Made by a program: the position numbers and the translations under genes. From the NCBI RefSeq assembly GCF_910591885.1, contig NW_025963562.1, positions 744,001-808,000 of the forward strand: a DNA stretch of 64,000 nt, written 5' to 3'. Shown here piece after piece: positions 1-16,759 of the stretch; the first letter of the stretch is position 1, and each line of letters begins with the position of its first letter. This DNA is from Bombus terrestris. Its lineage: Eukaryota; Arthropoda; Insecta; Hymenoptera; Apidae. The notes under the pieces are model-generated. The model was given only the letters and a program-made list of their open reading frames with translations, made no database searches and had not been told where the DNA came from.

Positions 1-1080
1 GGCGTATAACGTTATATACTATTACGTTATAATGTATAACGTTATATTCCATCACTGTAGGACCTATAACGTTATAGTGCACCACTATATGACGTATAGC
101 GTTATATACCATTACGTTATTACGTTTAACGTTATATCGCATCACTATATGACGTACGATGTTTTATAGTATTACGTTATAACTTTTAAAGTTATAATGC
201 ACCACTATATGACGTATAACGTTATATCCCATCACTGTAGGACCTATAACGTTATAGTGCACCACTATATGACGTATAGCGTTGTATACTATTACGTTAT
301 TACGTATAACGTTATATACTGTTACGTTATGACGTATAACGTTATATCGCATCACTATATGACGTATAACGTTTTATTGCCTCTCTTTCGGTCGTATAAC
401 GATATATTGCATCACTGTATGACGTATAACATTATATACTATTACGTTATGACGTATCGCGTTGTATACAATTATGTTATAACGTATAAAATTATATCGC
501 TTCACAATATGAGGTATAACATTATATTGCATCACTATATGACGTATAACGATATATTGCATCACTATACGACGTATAACGTTATATACTATTACGTTAT
601 GACGTATAACGTTATATACTATTACGTTATAATGTATAACGTTATATTCTATCACTATAGGACCTATAACGTTATATTGCACCACTATATGACGTACAAC
701 GTTATATACTATTACGTTATGACGTAAAACGTTATATACTATTACGTTATTACGTATAACGTTATATCGCATCACTATATGACGTACGATGTTTTATACT
801 ATTACGTTATAACGTTTAGCGTTATGTTGCATTACTATATGATGCATAACGTTATATACTATTACGTTATAATGTATAACGTTATATACTATTACGTTAT
901 GACGTATAACGTTATATACTATTACGTTTTAATGTATAACGTTATATTCCATCACTATAAGGCCTATAACGTTATATACTATTACGTTATGACGTATAAC
1001 GTTATATACTATTACGTTATAATGTATATCGTTATATTCCATCACTATAAGGCCTATAACGTTATATTGCACCTCTATAT

Positions 1081-3361
1081 GACGTATAATGTTATATACT
1101 ATTACGTTATGACGTATAACTTTATGTACTATTACGTTTTATACTATAACGTTATATTCCATCACTATAGGACCTATAACGTTATATCGCCTCACTATTT
1201 GACGTATAACGATATATTGCATCACTATATGACACTATAACGTTATATACTATTACCTTGTAAGGTATAACGTCGTATACTATTAGATTACAAGGTATAA
1301 CTTTGTATTGCATAACTATAGGCCGTATAACGACATATTGCATCACTATATGGCGTATAACGTTATATACTATTACGTTATAATGTATTACGTTATATTC
1401 CATCACTGTAGGACCTATAACGTTATAGTGCACCACTATATGACGTATAACGGTATATACTATTACGTTATGACGTATAACGTTATGTATTATTACGTTT
1501 TATACTATAACGTTATATTCCATCACTATAGGACCTATAACGTTATATTGCAACCACTATATGACGTATAACGTTATATACAATTACGTTATGACGTATA
1601 ACGTTATGTACTATTACGTTATGACGTATAACGTTATATACTATTACGTTATAATGTATAACGTTATATTCCATCACTATAGGACCTATAACGTTATATT
1701 GCACCACTATATGACGTACAACGTTATATACTATTACGTTATGACGTATAACGTTATGTACTATTACGTTATGACGTATAACGTTATATACTATTACGTT
1801 ATAATGTATAACGTTATATTCCATCACTATAAGGCCTATAACGTTATATTGCACCACTATATGACGTATAACGTTATATACTATTACGTTATGACGTATA
1901 ACGTTATGTATTATTACGTTTTATACTATAACGTTATATTCCATCACTATAGGACCTATAACGTTATATCGCATCACTATATGACGTATAACGATATATT
2001 GCACCACTATATGACGTATCACGTTATATACAATTATGTTATATCGTATAAAGTTATATCGCATCACAATATGAGGTATAACGTTATATACTATTACGTT
2101 ATGACGTATAACGTTATATACTATTACGTTATAATGTATAACGTTATATTCCATCACTATAGGACCTATAACGTTATATTGCACCACTATATGACGTATA
2201 ACGTTATATACTATTACGTTATAATGTATAACGTTATATTCCATCACTGTGAGACCTATAACGTTATATTGCACCACTATATGACCTATAACGTTATATA
2301 CTATTACGTTATGACGTATAACGTTATATACTATTACGTTACGACGTAAAACGTTATATACTATTACGTTATAATGTATAACGTTATATGCCATCACTAT
2401 AAGACCTATAACGTTATATTGCACCACTGTATGACGTATAACGTTATATACTATTACGTTATGACGTATAACGTTATATACTATTACGTTATGACGTATA
2501 CGTTATATACTATTACGTTATAATGTATAACGTTATATTCCATCACTATAAGGCCTTTAACGTGATATTGCACCACTATATGACGTATAACGTTATATAC
2601 TATTACGTTATGACGTATAACGTTATGTACTATTGCGTTATATACTATAACGTTATATTCCAACACTATAGGACCTATAATGTTATATCGCATCACTATA
2701 TGACGTATAACGATATATTGCATCACTATATGGCGTATAACGTTATATACTATTACGTTATAATGTATAACGTTATATTCCATCACTGTAGGACCTATAA
2801 CGTTATAGTGCACCACTATATGACGTATAGCGTTATATACCATTACGTTATTACGTTTAACGTTATATCGCATCACTATATGACGTACGATGTTTTATAG
2901 TATTACGTTATAACGTTTAACGTTATAATGCACCACTATATGACGTATAACGTTATATCCCATCACTGTAGGACCTATAACGTTATAGTGCACCACTATA
3001 TGACGTATAGCGTTGTATACTATTACGTTATTACGTATAACGTTATATTCTGTTACGTTATGACGTATAACGTTATATCGCATCACTATATGACGTATAA
3101 CGTTTTATTGCCTCTCTTTCGGTCGTATAAAGATATATTGCATCACTGTATGACGTATAACATTATATACTATTACGTTATGACGTATCGCGTTGTATAC
3201 AATTATGTTATAACGTATAAAATTATATCGCATCACAATATGAGGTATAACATTATATTGCATCACTATATGACGTATAACGATATATTGCATCACTATA
3301 CGACGTATAACGTTATATACTATTACGTTATAACGTATAACGTTATATACTATTACGTTAT
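1081..3361. repeat. HOR block, copy 1 (offset 5043 to 6124-8404)
   Basis: This 2281-bp block is colinear with 6124-8404. Landmarks keep a constant offset of 5043: the 31-bp monomer near 1231, the 29-mer at 2493 and the E monomer at 3092. Point differences are visible (for example AATG against AACG near 1089), so the copies are not identical. Outside the block the monomer order differs at both ends. Confidence 0.85.
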
Positions 3362-5733
3362 AATGTATAACGTTATATTCCACCACTATAGGACCTATAA
3401 CGTTATATTGCAACCACCATATGACGTATAACGTTATATACTATTACGTAATGACGAATAACGTTATGTACTATTACGTTATGACGTATAACGTTATATA
3501 CTATTACGTTATAATGTATAACGTTATATTCCATCACTATAGGACCTATAACGTTATATTGCACCACTATATGACGTACAACGTTATATACTACTACGTT
3601 ATGACGTATAACGTTATATACTATTAGGTTATAACGTATAACGTTATATACTATTACGTTATAATGTATAACGTTATATTCCATCACTATAGGACATATA
3701 ACGTTATATTGCAACCACTATATGACGTATAACGTTATATACTATTACGTTATTACGTATAACGTTATATACTATTACGTTATAATGTATAACGTTATAT
3801 TCCATCACTATAAGGCCTATAACGTTATATACTATTACGTTATGACGTATAACGTTATATACTATTACGTTATAATGTATAACGTTATATTCCATCACTA
3901 TAAGGCCTATAACGTTATATTGCACCACTATATGACGTATAACGTTATATACTATTACGTTATGACGTATAACGTTATGTATTATTACGTTTTATACTAT
4001 AACGTTATATTCCATCACTATAGGACCTATAACGTTATATCGCATCACTATATGACGTATAACGATATATTGCACCACTATATGACGTATCGCGTTATAT
4101 ACAATTATGTTATATCGTATAAAGTTATATCGCATCACAATATGAGGTATAACGTTATATACTATTACGTTATGACGTATAACGTTATATACTATTACGT
4201 TATAATGTATAACGTTATATTCCATCACTATAGGACCTATAACGTTATATTGCACCACTATATGACGTATAACGTTATATACTATTACGTTATAATGTAT
4301 AACGTTATATTCCATCACTGTGAGACCTATAACGTTATATTGCACCACTATATGACCTATAACGTTATATACTATTACGTTATGACGTATAACGTTATAT
4401 ACTATTACGTTACGACGTAAAACGTTATATACTATTACGTTATAATGTATAACGTTATATGCCATCACTATAAGACCTATAACGTTATATTGCACCACTG
4501 TATGACGTATAACGTTATATACTATTACGTTATGACGTATACGTTATATACTATTACGTTATAATGTATAACGTTATATTCCATCACTATAAGGCCTTTA
4601 ACGTGATATTGCACCACTATATGACGTATAACGTTATATACTATTGCGTTATGACGTATAACGTTATGTACTATTGCGTTATATACTATAACGTTATATT
4701 CCATCACTATAGGACCTATAACGTTATATCGCATCACTATATGACGTATAACGATGTATTGCATCACTATATGGCGTATAACGTTATATACTATTACGTT
4801 ATAATGTATAATGTTATATTCCATCACTGTAGGACCTATAACGTTATAGTGCACCACTATATGACGTATAGCGTTATATACCATTACGTTATTACGTTTA
4901 ACGTTATATCGCATCACTATATGACGTACGATGTTTTATAGTATTACGTTATAACGTTTAACGTTATAATGCACCACTATATGACGTATAACGTTGTATC
5001 CCATCACTGTAGGACCTATAACGTTATAGTGCACCACTATATGACGTGTAGCGTTGTATACTATTACGTTATTACTTATAACGTTATGTTCTGTTACGTT
5101 ATGACGTATAACGTTATATCGCATCACTATATGACGTATAACGTTTTATTGCCTCTCTTTCGGTCGTATAACGATATATTGCATCACTGTATGACGTATA
5201 ACATTATATACTATTACGTTATGACGTATCGCGTCGTATACAATTATGTTATAACGTATAAAATTATATCACATCACAATATGAGGTATAACATTATATT
5301 GCATCACTATATGACGTATAACGATATATTGCATCACTATACGACGTATAACGTTATATACTATTACGTTTTAACGTATAACGTTATATACTATTACGTT
5401 ATGACGTATAACGTTATGTACTATTACGTTATGACGTATACGTTATATACTATTACGTTATAATGTATAACGTTATATTCCATCACTATAGGACCTATAA
5501 CGTTATATTGCAACCACTATATGACGTATAACGTTATATACTATTACGTTATTACGTATAACGTTATATACTATTACGTTATGACGTATAACGTTATATA
5601 CTATTACGTTATGACGTATAACGTTATATACTATTACGTTATAATGTATAACGTTATATTCCATCACTGTAGGACCTATAACGTTATATTGCAACTACTA
5701 TATGACGTATAACGTTATATACTATTACGTTAT

Positions 5734-5823
5734 TACGTATAACGTTATATACTATTACGTTATTACGTATAACGTTATATACTATTACGTTATTACGTAT
5801 AACGTTATATACTATTACGTTAT
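5734..5823. repeat. Run of three identical TACG-start monomers
   Basis: Three consecutive units starting at 5734, 5764 and 5794 are the same TACGTATAACG type, which elsewhere usually occurs singly. The run is also present near 8736-8825 at an offset of 3002. It is a local amplification older than that duplication. Confidence 0.8.
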
Positions 5824-6123
5824 GACGTATAACGTTATGTACTATTACGTTCTGACGTGTAATGTTATATACTATTACGTTATAATGTATAACGTTATAT
5901 TCCATCACTATAAGGCCTATAACGTTATATACTATTACGTTATGACGTATAACGTTATATACTATTACGTTATGACGTATAACGTTATGTACTATTACGT
6001 TCTGACGTGTAATGTTATATACTATTTCGTTATAATGTATAACGTTATATTCCATCACTATAAGGCCTATAACGTTATATACTATTACGTTATGACGTAT
6101 AACGTTATGTACTATTACGTTAT

Positions 6124-8404
6124 GACGTATAACGTTATATACTATTACGTTATGACGTATAACTTTATGTACTATTACGTTTTATACTATAACGTTATAT
6201 TCCATCACTATAGGACCTATAACGTTATATCGCCTCACTATTTGACGTATAACGATATATTGCATCACTATATGACACTATAACGTTATATACTATTACC
6301 TTGTAAGGTATAACGTCGTATACTATTAGATTACAAGGTATAACTTTGTATTGCATAACTATAAGCCGTATAACGACATATTGCATCACTATATGGCGTA
6401 TAACGTTATATACTATTACGTTATAATGTATAACGTTATATTCCATCATTGTAGGACCTATAACGTTATAGTGCACCACTATATGACGTATAACGGTATA
6501 TACTATTACGTTATGACGTATAACGTTATGTATTATTACGTTTTATACTATAACGTTATATTCCATCACTATAGGACCTATAACGTTATATTGCAACCAC
6601 TATATGACGTATAACGTTATATACTATTACGTTATGACGTATAACGTTATGTACTATTACGTTATGACGTATAACGTTATATACTATTACGTTATAATGT
6701 ATAACGTTATATTCCATCACTATAGGACCTATAACGTTATATTGCACCACTATATGACGTACAACGTTATAAAGTATTACGTTATGACGTATAACGTTAT
6801 GTACTATTACGCTATGACGTATAACGTTATATACTATTACGTTATAATGTATAACGTTATATTCCATCACTATAAGGCCTATAACGTTATATTGCACCAC
6901 TATATGACGTATAACGTTATATACTATTACGTTATGACGTATAACGTTATGTATTATTACGTTTTATACTATAACGTTATATTCCATCACTATAGGACCT
7001 ATAACGTTATATCGCATCACTATATGACGTATAACGATATATTGCACCACTATATGACGTATCACGTTATATACAATTATGTTATATCGTATAAAGTTAT
7101 ATCGCATCACAATATGAGGTATAACGTTATATACTATTACGTTATGACGTATAACGTTATATACTATTACGTTATAATGTATAACGTTATATTCCATCAC
7201 TATAGGACCTATAACGTTATATTGCACCACTATATGACGTATAACGTTATATACTATTACGTTATAATGTATAACGTTATATTCCATCACTGTGAGACCT
7301 ATAACGTTATATTGCACCACTATATGACCTATAACGTTATATACTATTACGTTATGACGTATAACGTTATATACTATTACGTTACGACGTAAAACGTTAT
7401 ATACTATTACGTTATAATGTATAACGTTATATGCCATCACTATAAGACCTATAACGTTATATTGCACCACTGTAAGACGTATAACGTTATATACTATTAC
7501 GTTATGACGTATAACGTTATATACTATTACGTTATGACGTATACGTTATATACTATTACGTTATAATGTATAACGTTATATTCCATCACTATAAGGCCTT
7601 TAACGTGATATTGCACCACTATATGACGTATAACGTTATATACTATTGCGTTATGACGTATAACGTTATGTACTATTGCGTTATATACTATAACGTTATA
7701 TTCCATCACTATAGGACCTATAACGTTATATCGCATCACTATATGACGTATAACGATGTATTGCATCACTATATGGCGTATAACGTTATATACTATTACG
7801 TTATAATGTATAATGTTATATTCCATCACTGTAGGACCTATAACGTTATAGTGCACCACTATATGACGTATAGCGTTATATACCATTACGTTATTACGTT
7901 TAACGTTATATCGCATCACTATATGACGTACGATGTTTTATAGTATTACGTTATAACGTTTAACGTTATAATGCACCACTATATGACGTATAACGTTGTA
8001 TCCCATCACTGTAGGACCTATAACGTTATAGTGCACCACTATATGACGTATAGCGTTGTATACTATTACGTTATTACTTATAACGTTATATTCTGTTACG
8101 TTATGACGTATAACGTTATATCGCATCACTATATGACGTATAACGTTTTATTGCCTCTCTTTCGGTCGTATAACGATATATTGCATCACTGTATGACGTA
8201 TAACATTATATACTATTACGTTATGACGTATCGCGTCGTATACAATTATGTTATAACGTATAAAATTATATCGCATCACAATATGAGGTATAACATTATA
8301 TTGCATCACTATATGACGTATAACGATATATTGCATCACTATACGACGTATAACGTTATATACTATTACGTTATAACGTATAACGTTATATACTATTACG
8401 TTAT
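6124..8404. repeat. HOR block, copy 2 (offset 5043 from 1081-3361)
   Basis: Same monomer order as 1081-3361. The landmark 29-mer lies at 7536 and E at 8135. The left boundary falls where copy 1 has a GGCC-type monomer and this copy an A-type one. The right boundary is where copy 1 continues with an AATG monomer and this copy with GACG. Confidence 0.85.
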
Positions 8405-10565
8405 GACGTATAACGTTATGTACTATTACGTTATGACGTATACGTTATATACTATTACGTTATAATGTATAACGTTATATTCCATCACTATAGGACCTAT
8501 AACGTTATATTGCAACCACTATATGACGTATAACGTTATATACTATTACGTTATTACGTATAACGTTATATACTATTACGTTATGACGTATAACGTTATA
8601 TACTATTACGTTATGACGTATAACGTTATATACTATTACGTTATAATGTATAACGTTATATTCCATCACTGTAGGACCTATAACGTTATATTGCAACTAC
8701 TATATGACGTATAACGTTATATACTATTACGTTATTACGTATAACGTTATATACTATTACGTTATTACGTATAACGTTATATACTATTACGTTATTACGT
8801 ATAACGTTATATACTATTACGTTATGACGTATAACGTTATGTACTATTACGTTCTGACGTGTAATGTTATATACTATTACGTTATAATGTATAACGTTAT
8901 ATTCCATCACTATAAGGCCTATAACGTTATATACTATTTCGTTATGACGTATAACGTTATATACTATTACGTTATGACGTATAACGTTATATACTATTAC
9001 GTTATGACGTATACGTTATATACTATTACGTTATAATGTATAACGTTATATTCCATCACTATAAGGCCTATAACGTTATATACTATTACGTTATGACGTA
9101 TAACGTTATATACTATTACGTTAAGACGTATAACGTTATATACTATTACGTTATGACGTATAACGTTATGTACTATTGCGTTATATACTATAACGTTATA
9201 TTCCATCACTATAGGACCTATAACGTTATATCGCATCACTATATGACGTATAACGATATATTGCATCACTATATGGCGTATAACGTTATATACTATTACG
9301 TTATAATGTATAACGTTATATTCCATCACTGTAGGACCTATAACGTTATAGTGCACCACTATATGACGTATAGCGTTATATACCATTACGTTATTACGTT
9401 TAACGTTATATCGCATCACTATATGACGTACGATGTTTTATAGTATTACGTTATAACTTTTAACGTTATAATGCACCACTATATGACGTATAACGTTATA
9501 TCCCATCACTGTAGGACCTATAACGTTATAGTGCACCACTATATGACGTATAACGGTATATACTATTACGTTATGACGTATAACGTTATGTATTATTACG
9601 TTTTATACTATAACGTTATATTCCATCACTATAGGACCTATAACGTTATATTGCAACCACTATATGACGTATAACGTTATATACTATTACGTTATGACGT
9701 ATAACGTTATGTACTATTACGTTATGACGTATAACGTTATATACTATTACGTTATAATATATAACGTTATATTCCATCACTATAGGACCTATAACGTTAT
9801 ATTGCACCACTATATGACGTACAACGTTATATACTATTACGTTATGACGTATAACGTTATGTACTATTACGTTATGACGTATAACGTTATATACTATTAC
9901 GTTATAATGTATAACGTTATATTCCATCACTATAAGGCCTATAACGTTATATTGCACCACTATATGACGTATAACGTTATATACTATTACGTTATGACGT
10001 ATAACGTTATGTATTATTACGTTTTATACTATAACGTTATATTCCATCACTATAGGACCTATAACGTTATATCGCATCACTATATGACGTATAACGATAT
10101 ATTGCACCACTATATGACGTATCACGTTATATACAATTATGTTATATCGTATAAAGTTATATCGCATCACAATATGAGGTATAACGTTATATACTATTAC
10201 GTTATGACGTATAACGTTATATACTATTACGTTATAATGTATAACGTTATATTCCATCACTATAGGACCTATAACGTTATATTGCACCACTATATGACGT
10301 ATAACGTTATATACTATTACGTTATAATGTATAACGTTATATTCCATCACTGTGAGACCTATAACGTTATATTGCACCACTATATGACGTATAGCGTTAT
10401 ATACTATTACGTTATTACGTATATCGTTATATTCTATTACGTTATGTCGTATAACTTTATATACTATTAGGTTATATGGTATAACGTTATATCGAATCAC
10501 TATATGACGTATAACGTTTTATTGCCTCTCTTTCGGTCGTATAACGATATATTGCATCACTATAT

Positions 10566-11938
10566 GACGTATAACGTTATATACTATTACGTTATGACGT
10601 ATCACGTTATATACAATTATGTTATAACGTATAAATGTATATCGCATCACAATATGAGGTATAACGTTATATTGCATCACTATATGACGTATAACGATAT
10701 ATTGCATCACTATATGACGTATAACGTTATATACTATTACGTTATAACGTATAACGTTATATACTATTACGTTATAACGTATAACGTTATATACTATTAC
10801 GTTATGACGTATAACGTTATATACTGCTACGTTATAATGTATAACGTCATATACTGTAAGATTATAAGATATAACGTTGTATTGCATATCTATAGGACGT
10901 ATAACGATATATTGCATCACTATATGACGTATAACGTTATATACTATTACGTTATAACCTATAACGTTATATTCTATTAGGTTATGTCGTTATATACTAT
11001 TAGGTTATATGGTATAACGTTATATCGCATCACTATATGACGTATAACGATATATTGCATCACTCTATGACGCATAACGTTATATACTATTATGTTATGA
11101 CGTATAACGTTGTATTGCATCACTATAGGACGTATAACGTTATATTGCATCACTATATGGCCTATAAACTTAGACACTATTACGTTATAATGTATAACGT
11201 TATATTCCATCACTATAGGGCGTATATCGTTATATTGCATCTCTATATGACGTATAGCGTTATATACTATTACGTTATAATGTACAACGTTATATTCCAT
11301 CACTGTAGGACCTATAACGTTATAGTGCACCACTATATGACGTATAACGTTATATACTATTACGTTATTACGTATAACGTTATATCTCATCACTACATGA
11401 CGTACGATGTTTTATACTATTACGTTATAACGTTTAACGTTACATTGCACCTCTATATGACGTATAACGTTATATACTATTACGTTTTGACGGATAACGT
11501 TATATACTATTACGTTATAAGGTATAACGTCATATACTGTTAGGTTATAAGGAATAACGTTGTATTGCATAACTGTAGGACGTATAACGATATATTGCAT
11601 CACTATAGGACGTATAACGATATATTGCATCACTATATGGCGGATAAACTTATAAACTATTACGTTATAATGAATAACGTTATATTCCATCACTATATGG
11701 CGTATATCGTTCTAGTGCATCTCTATATGACGTATAAAGATATATTGCATCACTATATGCCGTATAAAGTTATAAACTATTACGTTATAGTGTATAACGT
11801 TATATTCCATCACTATATGGCGTATATCGTTATATTGCATCTCTATTGGACCTATAACGATATATTGCAACACTATATGGCGTATAAAGTTATAAACTAG
11901 TACGTTATAATGTATAACGTTATATTCCATCACTATAG
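10566..11938. repeat. Gamma cassette, copy 1
   Basis: This order of monomers, including a 23-bp short unit at 10986, recurs at 14520-15832 (offset 3954, with a 60-bp loss near 15.71 kb) and at 28457-29829. Its first part also occurs within 22290-22792 and 24235-24737. The 23-mer has lost 7 bp of the dyad half and keeps the 3' half. Confidence 0.85.
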
Positions 11939-12299
11939 GACCTATAACGTTATATTGCACCACTATATGACGTACAACGTTATATACTATTACGTTATGA
12001 TGTAAAACGTTATATACTATTACGTTATTACGTATAACGCTATATCGCATCACTATATGACGTACGATGTTTTATACTATTACGTTATAACGTTTAGCGT
12101 TATGTTGCATTACTATATGATGCATAACGTTATATACTATTACGTTATGACGTATAACGTTATATACTATTACGTTATAATGTATATCGTTATATTCCAT
12201 CACTATAAGGCCTATAACGTTATATTGCACCTCTATATGACGTATAACGTTATATACTATTACGTTATGACGTATAACTTTATGTACTATTACGTTTTA

Positions 12300-13738
12300 T
12301 ACTATAACGTTATATTCCATCACTATAGGACCTATAACGTTATATTGCAACCACTATATGACGTATAACGTTATATACTATTACGTTATGACGTATAACG
12401 TTATGTACTATTACGTTATGACGTATAACGTTATATACTATTACGTTATAATGTATAACGTTATATTCCATCACTATAGGACCTATAACGTTATATTGCA
12501 CCACTATATGACGTACAACGTTATATACTATTACGTTATGACGTATAACGTTATGTACTATTACGTTATGACATATAACGTTATATACTATTACGTTATA
12601 ATGTATAACGTTATATTCCATCACTATAAGGCCTATAACGTTATATTGCACCACTATATGACGTATAACGTTATATACTATTACGTTATGACGTATAACG
12701 TTATGTATTATTACGTTTTATACTATAACGTTATATTCCATCACTATAGGACCTATAACGTTATATCGCATCACTATATGACGTATAACGATATATTGCA
12801 CCACTATATGACGTATCACGTTATATACAATTATGTTATATCGTATAAAGTTATATCGCATCACAATATGAGGTATAACGTTATATACTATTACGTTATG
12901 ACGTATAACGTTATATACTATTACGTTATAATGTATAACGTTATATTCCATCACTATAGGACCTATAACGTTATATTGCACCACTATATGACGTATAACG
13001 TTATATACTATTACGTTATAATGTATAACGTTATATTCCATCAGTGTGAGACCTATAACGTTATATTGCACCACTATATGACCTATAACGTTATATACTA
13101 TTACGTTATGACGTATAACGTTATATACTATTACGTTACGACGTAAAACGTTATATACTATTACGTTATAATGTATAACGTTATATGCCATCACTATAAG
13201 ACCTATAACGTTATATTGCACCACTGTATGACGTATAACGTTATATACTATTACGTTATGACGTATAACGTTATATACTATTACGTTATGACGTATACGT
13301 TATATACTATTACGTTATAATGTATAACGTTATATTCCATCACTATAACGCCTTTAACGTGATATTGCACCACTATATGACGTATAACGTTATATACTAT
13401 TACGTTATGACGTATAACGTTATGTACTATTGCGTTATATACTATAACGTTATATTCCATCACTATAGGACCTATAACGTTATATCGCATCACTATATGA
13501 CGTATAACGATATATTGCATCACTATATGGCGTATAACGCTATATACTATTACGTTATAATGTATAACGTTATATTCCATCACTGTAGGACCTATAACGT
13601 TATAGTGCACCACTATATGACGTATAGCGTTATATACCATTACGTTATTACGTTTAGCGTTATATCGCATGACTATATGACGTACGATGTTTTATACTAT
13701 TACGTTATAACGTTTAACGTTATATTGCACCACTATAT
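12300..13738. repeat. HOR block, copy 3 (offset 10797 from 1503-2941)
   Basis: Colinear with 1503-2941, including the 31-mer with GCAACCAC near 12348 and the 29-mer at 13290. Upstream, 12057 to about 12300 matches a different part of the left domain (about 779-1170), so two segments were joined near 12.3 kb. Downstream the block ends at the E monomer starting at 13739, whereas the left copy continues without E at that point. Confidence 0.8.
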
Positions 13739-16702
13739 GACGTATAACGTTTTATTGCCTCTCTTTCGGTCGTATAACGATATATTGTATCACTATATGA
13801 CGTACAACGTTATATACTATTACGTTATGACGTAAAACGTTATATACTATTACGTTATTACGTATAACGCTATATCGCATCACTATATGACGTACGATGT
13901 TTTATACTATTACGTTATAACGTTTAGCGTTATGTTGCATTACTATATGATGCATAACGTTATATACTAGTACGTTATAATGTATAACGTTATATTCCAT
14001 CACTATAGGACCTATAACGTTATATTGCAACCACTATATGACGTATAACGTTATATACTATTACGTTATTACGTATAACGCTATATCGCATCACTATATG
14101 ACGTACGATGTTTTATACTATTACGTTATAACGTTTAACGTTATATTGCACCACCATATGACCTATAACGTTATATACTATTACGTTATGACGTATAACG
14201 TTATATACTATTACGTTATAATGTATAACGTTATATTCCATCACTATGAGACCTATAACGTTATATTGCACCACTATATGACGTACAACGTTATATACTA
14301 TTACGTTATGACGTAAAACGTTATACACTATTACGTTATTACGTATAACGTTATATCGCAACACTATATGACGTACGATGTTTTATACTATTACGTTATA
14401 ACGTTTAGCGTTATATTGCATTACTATATGATGCATAACGTTATATACTATTACGTTATATTGTATAACGTTATATTGCATCACTGTAGGACCTATAACG
14501 TTATAGTGCACCACTATATGACGTATAACGTTATATACTATTACGTTATGACGTATCACGTTATATACAATTATGTTATAACGTATAAATGTATATCGCA
14601 TCACAATATGAGGTATAACGTTATATTGCATCACTATATGACGTATAACGATATATTGCATCACTATATGACGTATAACGTTATATACTATTACGTTATA
14701 ACGTATAACGTTATATACTATTACGTTATAACGTATAACGTTATATACTATTACGTTATGACGTATAACGCTATATACTGCTACGTTATAATGTATAACG
14801 TCATATACTGTAAGGTTATAAGATATAACGTTGTATTGCATATCTATAGGACGTATAACGATATATTGCATCACTATATGACGTATAACGTTATATACTA
14901 TTACGTTATAACCTATAACGTTATATTCTATTAGGTTATGTCGTTATATACTATTAGGTTATATGGTATAACGTTATATCGCATCACTATATGACGTATA
15001 ACGATATATTGCATCACTCTATGACGCATAACGTTATATACTATTATGTTATGACGTATAACGTTGTATTGCATCACTATAGGACGTATAACGTTATATT
15101 GCATCACTATATGGCGTATAAACTTATACACTATTACGTTATAATGTATAACGTTATATTCCATCACTATAGGGCGTATATCGTTATATTGCATCTCTAT
15201 ATGACGTATAGCGTTATATACTATTACGTTATAATGTACAACGTTATATTCCATCACTGTAGGACCTATAACGTTATAGTGCACCACTATATGTCGTATA
15301 ACGTTATATACTATTACGTTATTACGTATAACGTTATATCTCATCACTACATGACGTACGATGTTTTATACTATTACGTTATAACGTTTAACGTTACATT
15401 GCACCTCTATATGACGTATAACGTTATATACTATTACGTTTTGACGGATAACGTTATATACTATTACGTTATAAGGTATAACGTCATATACTGTTAGGTT
15501 ATAAGGAATAACGTTGCATTGCATAACTGTAGGACGTATAACGATATATTGCATCACTATAGGACGTATAACGATATATTGCATCACTATATGGCGTATA
15601 AACTTATAAACTATTACGTTATAATGAATAACGTTATATTCCATCACTATATGGCGTATATCGTTCTAGTGCATCTCTATATGACGTATAAAGATATATT
15701 GCATCACTATATGACGTATATCGTTATATTGCATCTCTATTGGACCTATAACGATATATTGCAACACTATATGGCGTATAAAGTTATAAACTAGTACGTT
15801 ATAATGTATAACGTTATATTCCATCACTATAGGCCCTGTAACGCTATATTGCACCACTATATGACCTATAACGTTATATACTATTACGTTATAAGTTATA
15901 ACGTTATATACTATTACGTTATATACTATAACGTTGTATTCCATCTCTATACGACCTATAACGTTATATTCCATCACTATAGGATCTATAACGTTATATC
16001 GCATCACTATATGACGTATAACGATATATTCCATCACTATATGACGTATAACGTTATATACTATTACATTATAAGGAATAACGTCATATACTATTAGGTT
16101 ACAAGGTATAACGTTGTATTGCATAACTATAGGACGTATAACGATATATTGCATCACTATATGGCGTATAACGTTATATACTATTACGTTATAATGTATA
16201 ACGTTATATTCCATCACTGTAGGACCTATAACGTTATAGTGCACTACTATATGACGTAAAGCGTTATATACCATTACGTTGTTACGTTTAACGTTATGTC
16301 GCATCACTATATGACGTACGATGTTTTATACTATTACGTTATAACGTTTAACGTTATATTGCACCACTATATGACGTATAACGTTATATTCCATCACTGT
16401 AGGACCTATAACGTTATAGTGCACCACTATATGACGTATAGCGTTATATACTATTACGTTATTACGTATAGCGTTATATACTATTACGTTATGACGTATA
16501 ACGTTATATCGCATCACTATATGACGTATAACGTTTTATTGCCTCTCTTTCGGTCGTATAACGATATATTGCATCACTATATGACGTATAACGTTATATA
16601 CTATTACGTTATGACGTATCGCGTTGAATACAATTATGTTATAACATATAAAATTATATCGCATCACAATATGAGGCATAACATTATATTGCATCACTAT
16701 AT

Positions 16703-16759
16703 GACGATATATTGCTTAACGTTATATATTGCCTATAACGTTATATCGCATCACTATAT
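16703..16759. repeat. Abnormal 57-bp double monomer
   Basis: Two monomers are rearranged: GACGATATATTGC is followed by TTAACGTTATATATTGCC, so the first dyad half is shortened and a new short piece is present. The same structure recurs at 30700-30756 in the duplicated block, so it is older than that duplication. Confidence 0.8.

Larger units (their letters stand above)
1..10505. repeat. Left domain: irregular 2.0-3.0 kb higher-order repeat
   Basis: The same ordered cassette around the pyrimidine-rich E monomer recurs with E starting at 361, 3092, 5133, 8135 and 10506, giving spacings of 2731, 2041, 3002 and 2371 bp. Between them lie a 29-mer marker (2493, 4534, 7536) and a long run in the same monomer order (1561-2349, 6604-7392, and 9664 to about 10383). 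The spacings differ because whole groups of monomers are gained or lost. It is therefore a family of related HOR lengths, not one fixed unit. Confidence 0.85.

Noticed and set aside
361..394. CENP-B box in the E monomer (TTTCGGTCGTATAACGA)
   Set aside because: The CENP-B core needs TTCG, then A and CGGG at fixed spacing. After TTCG the required A and the CGGG are missing.
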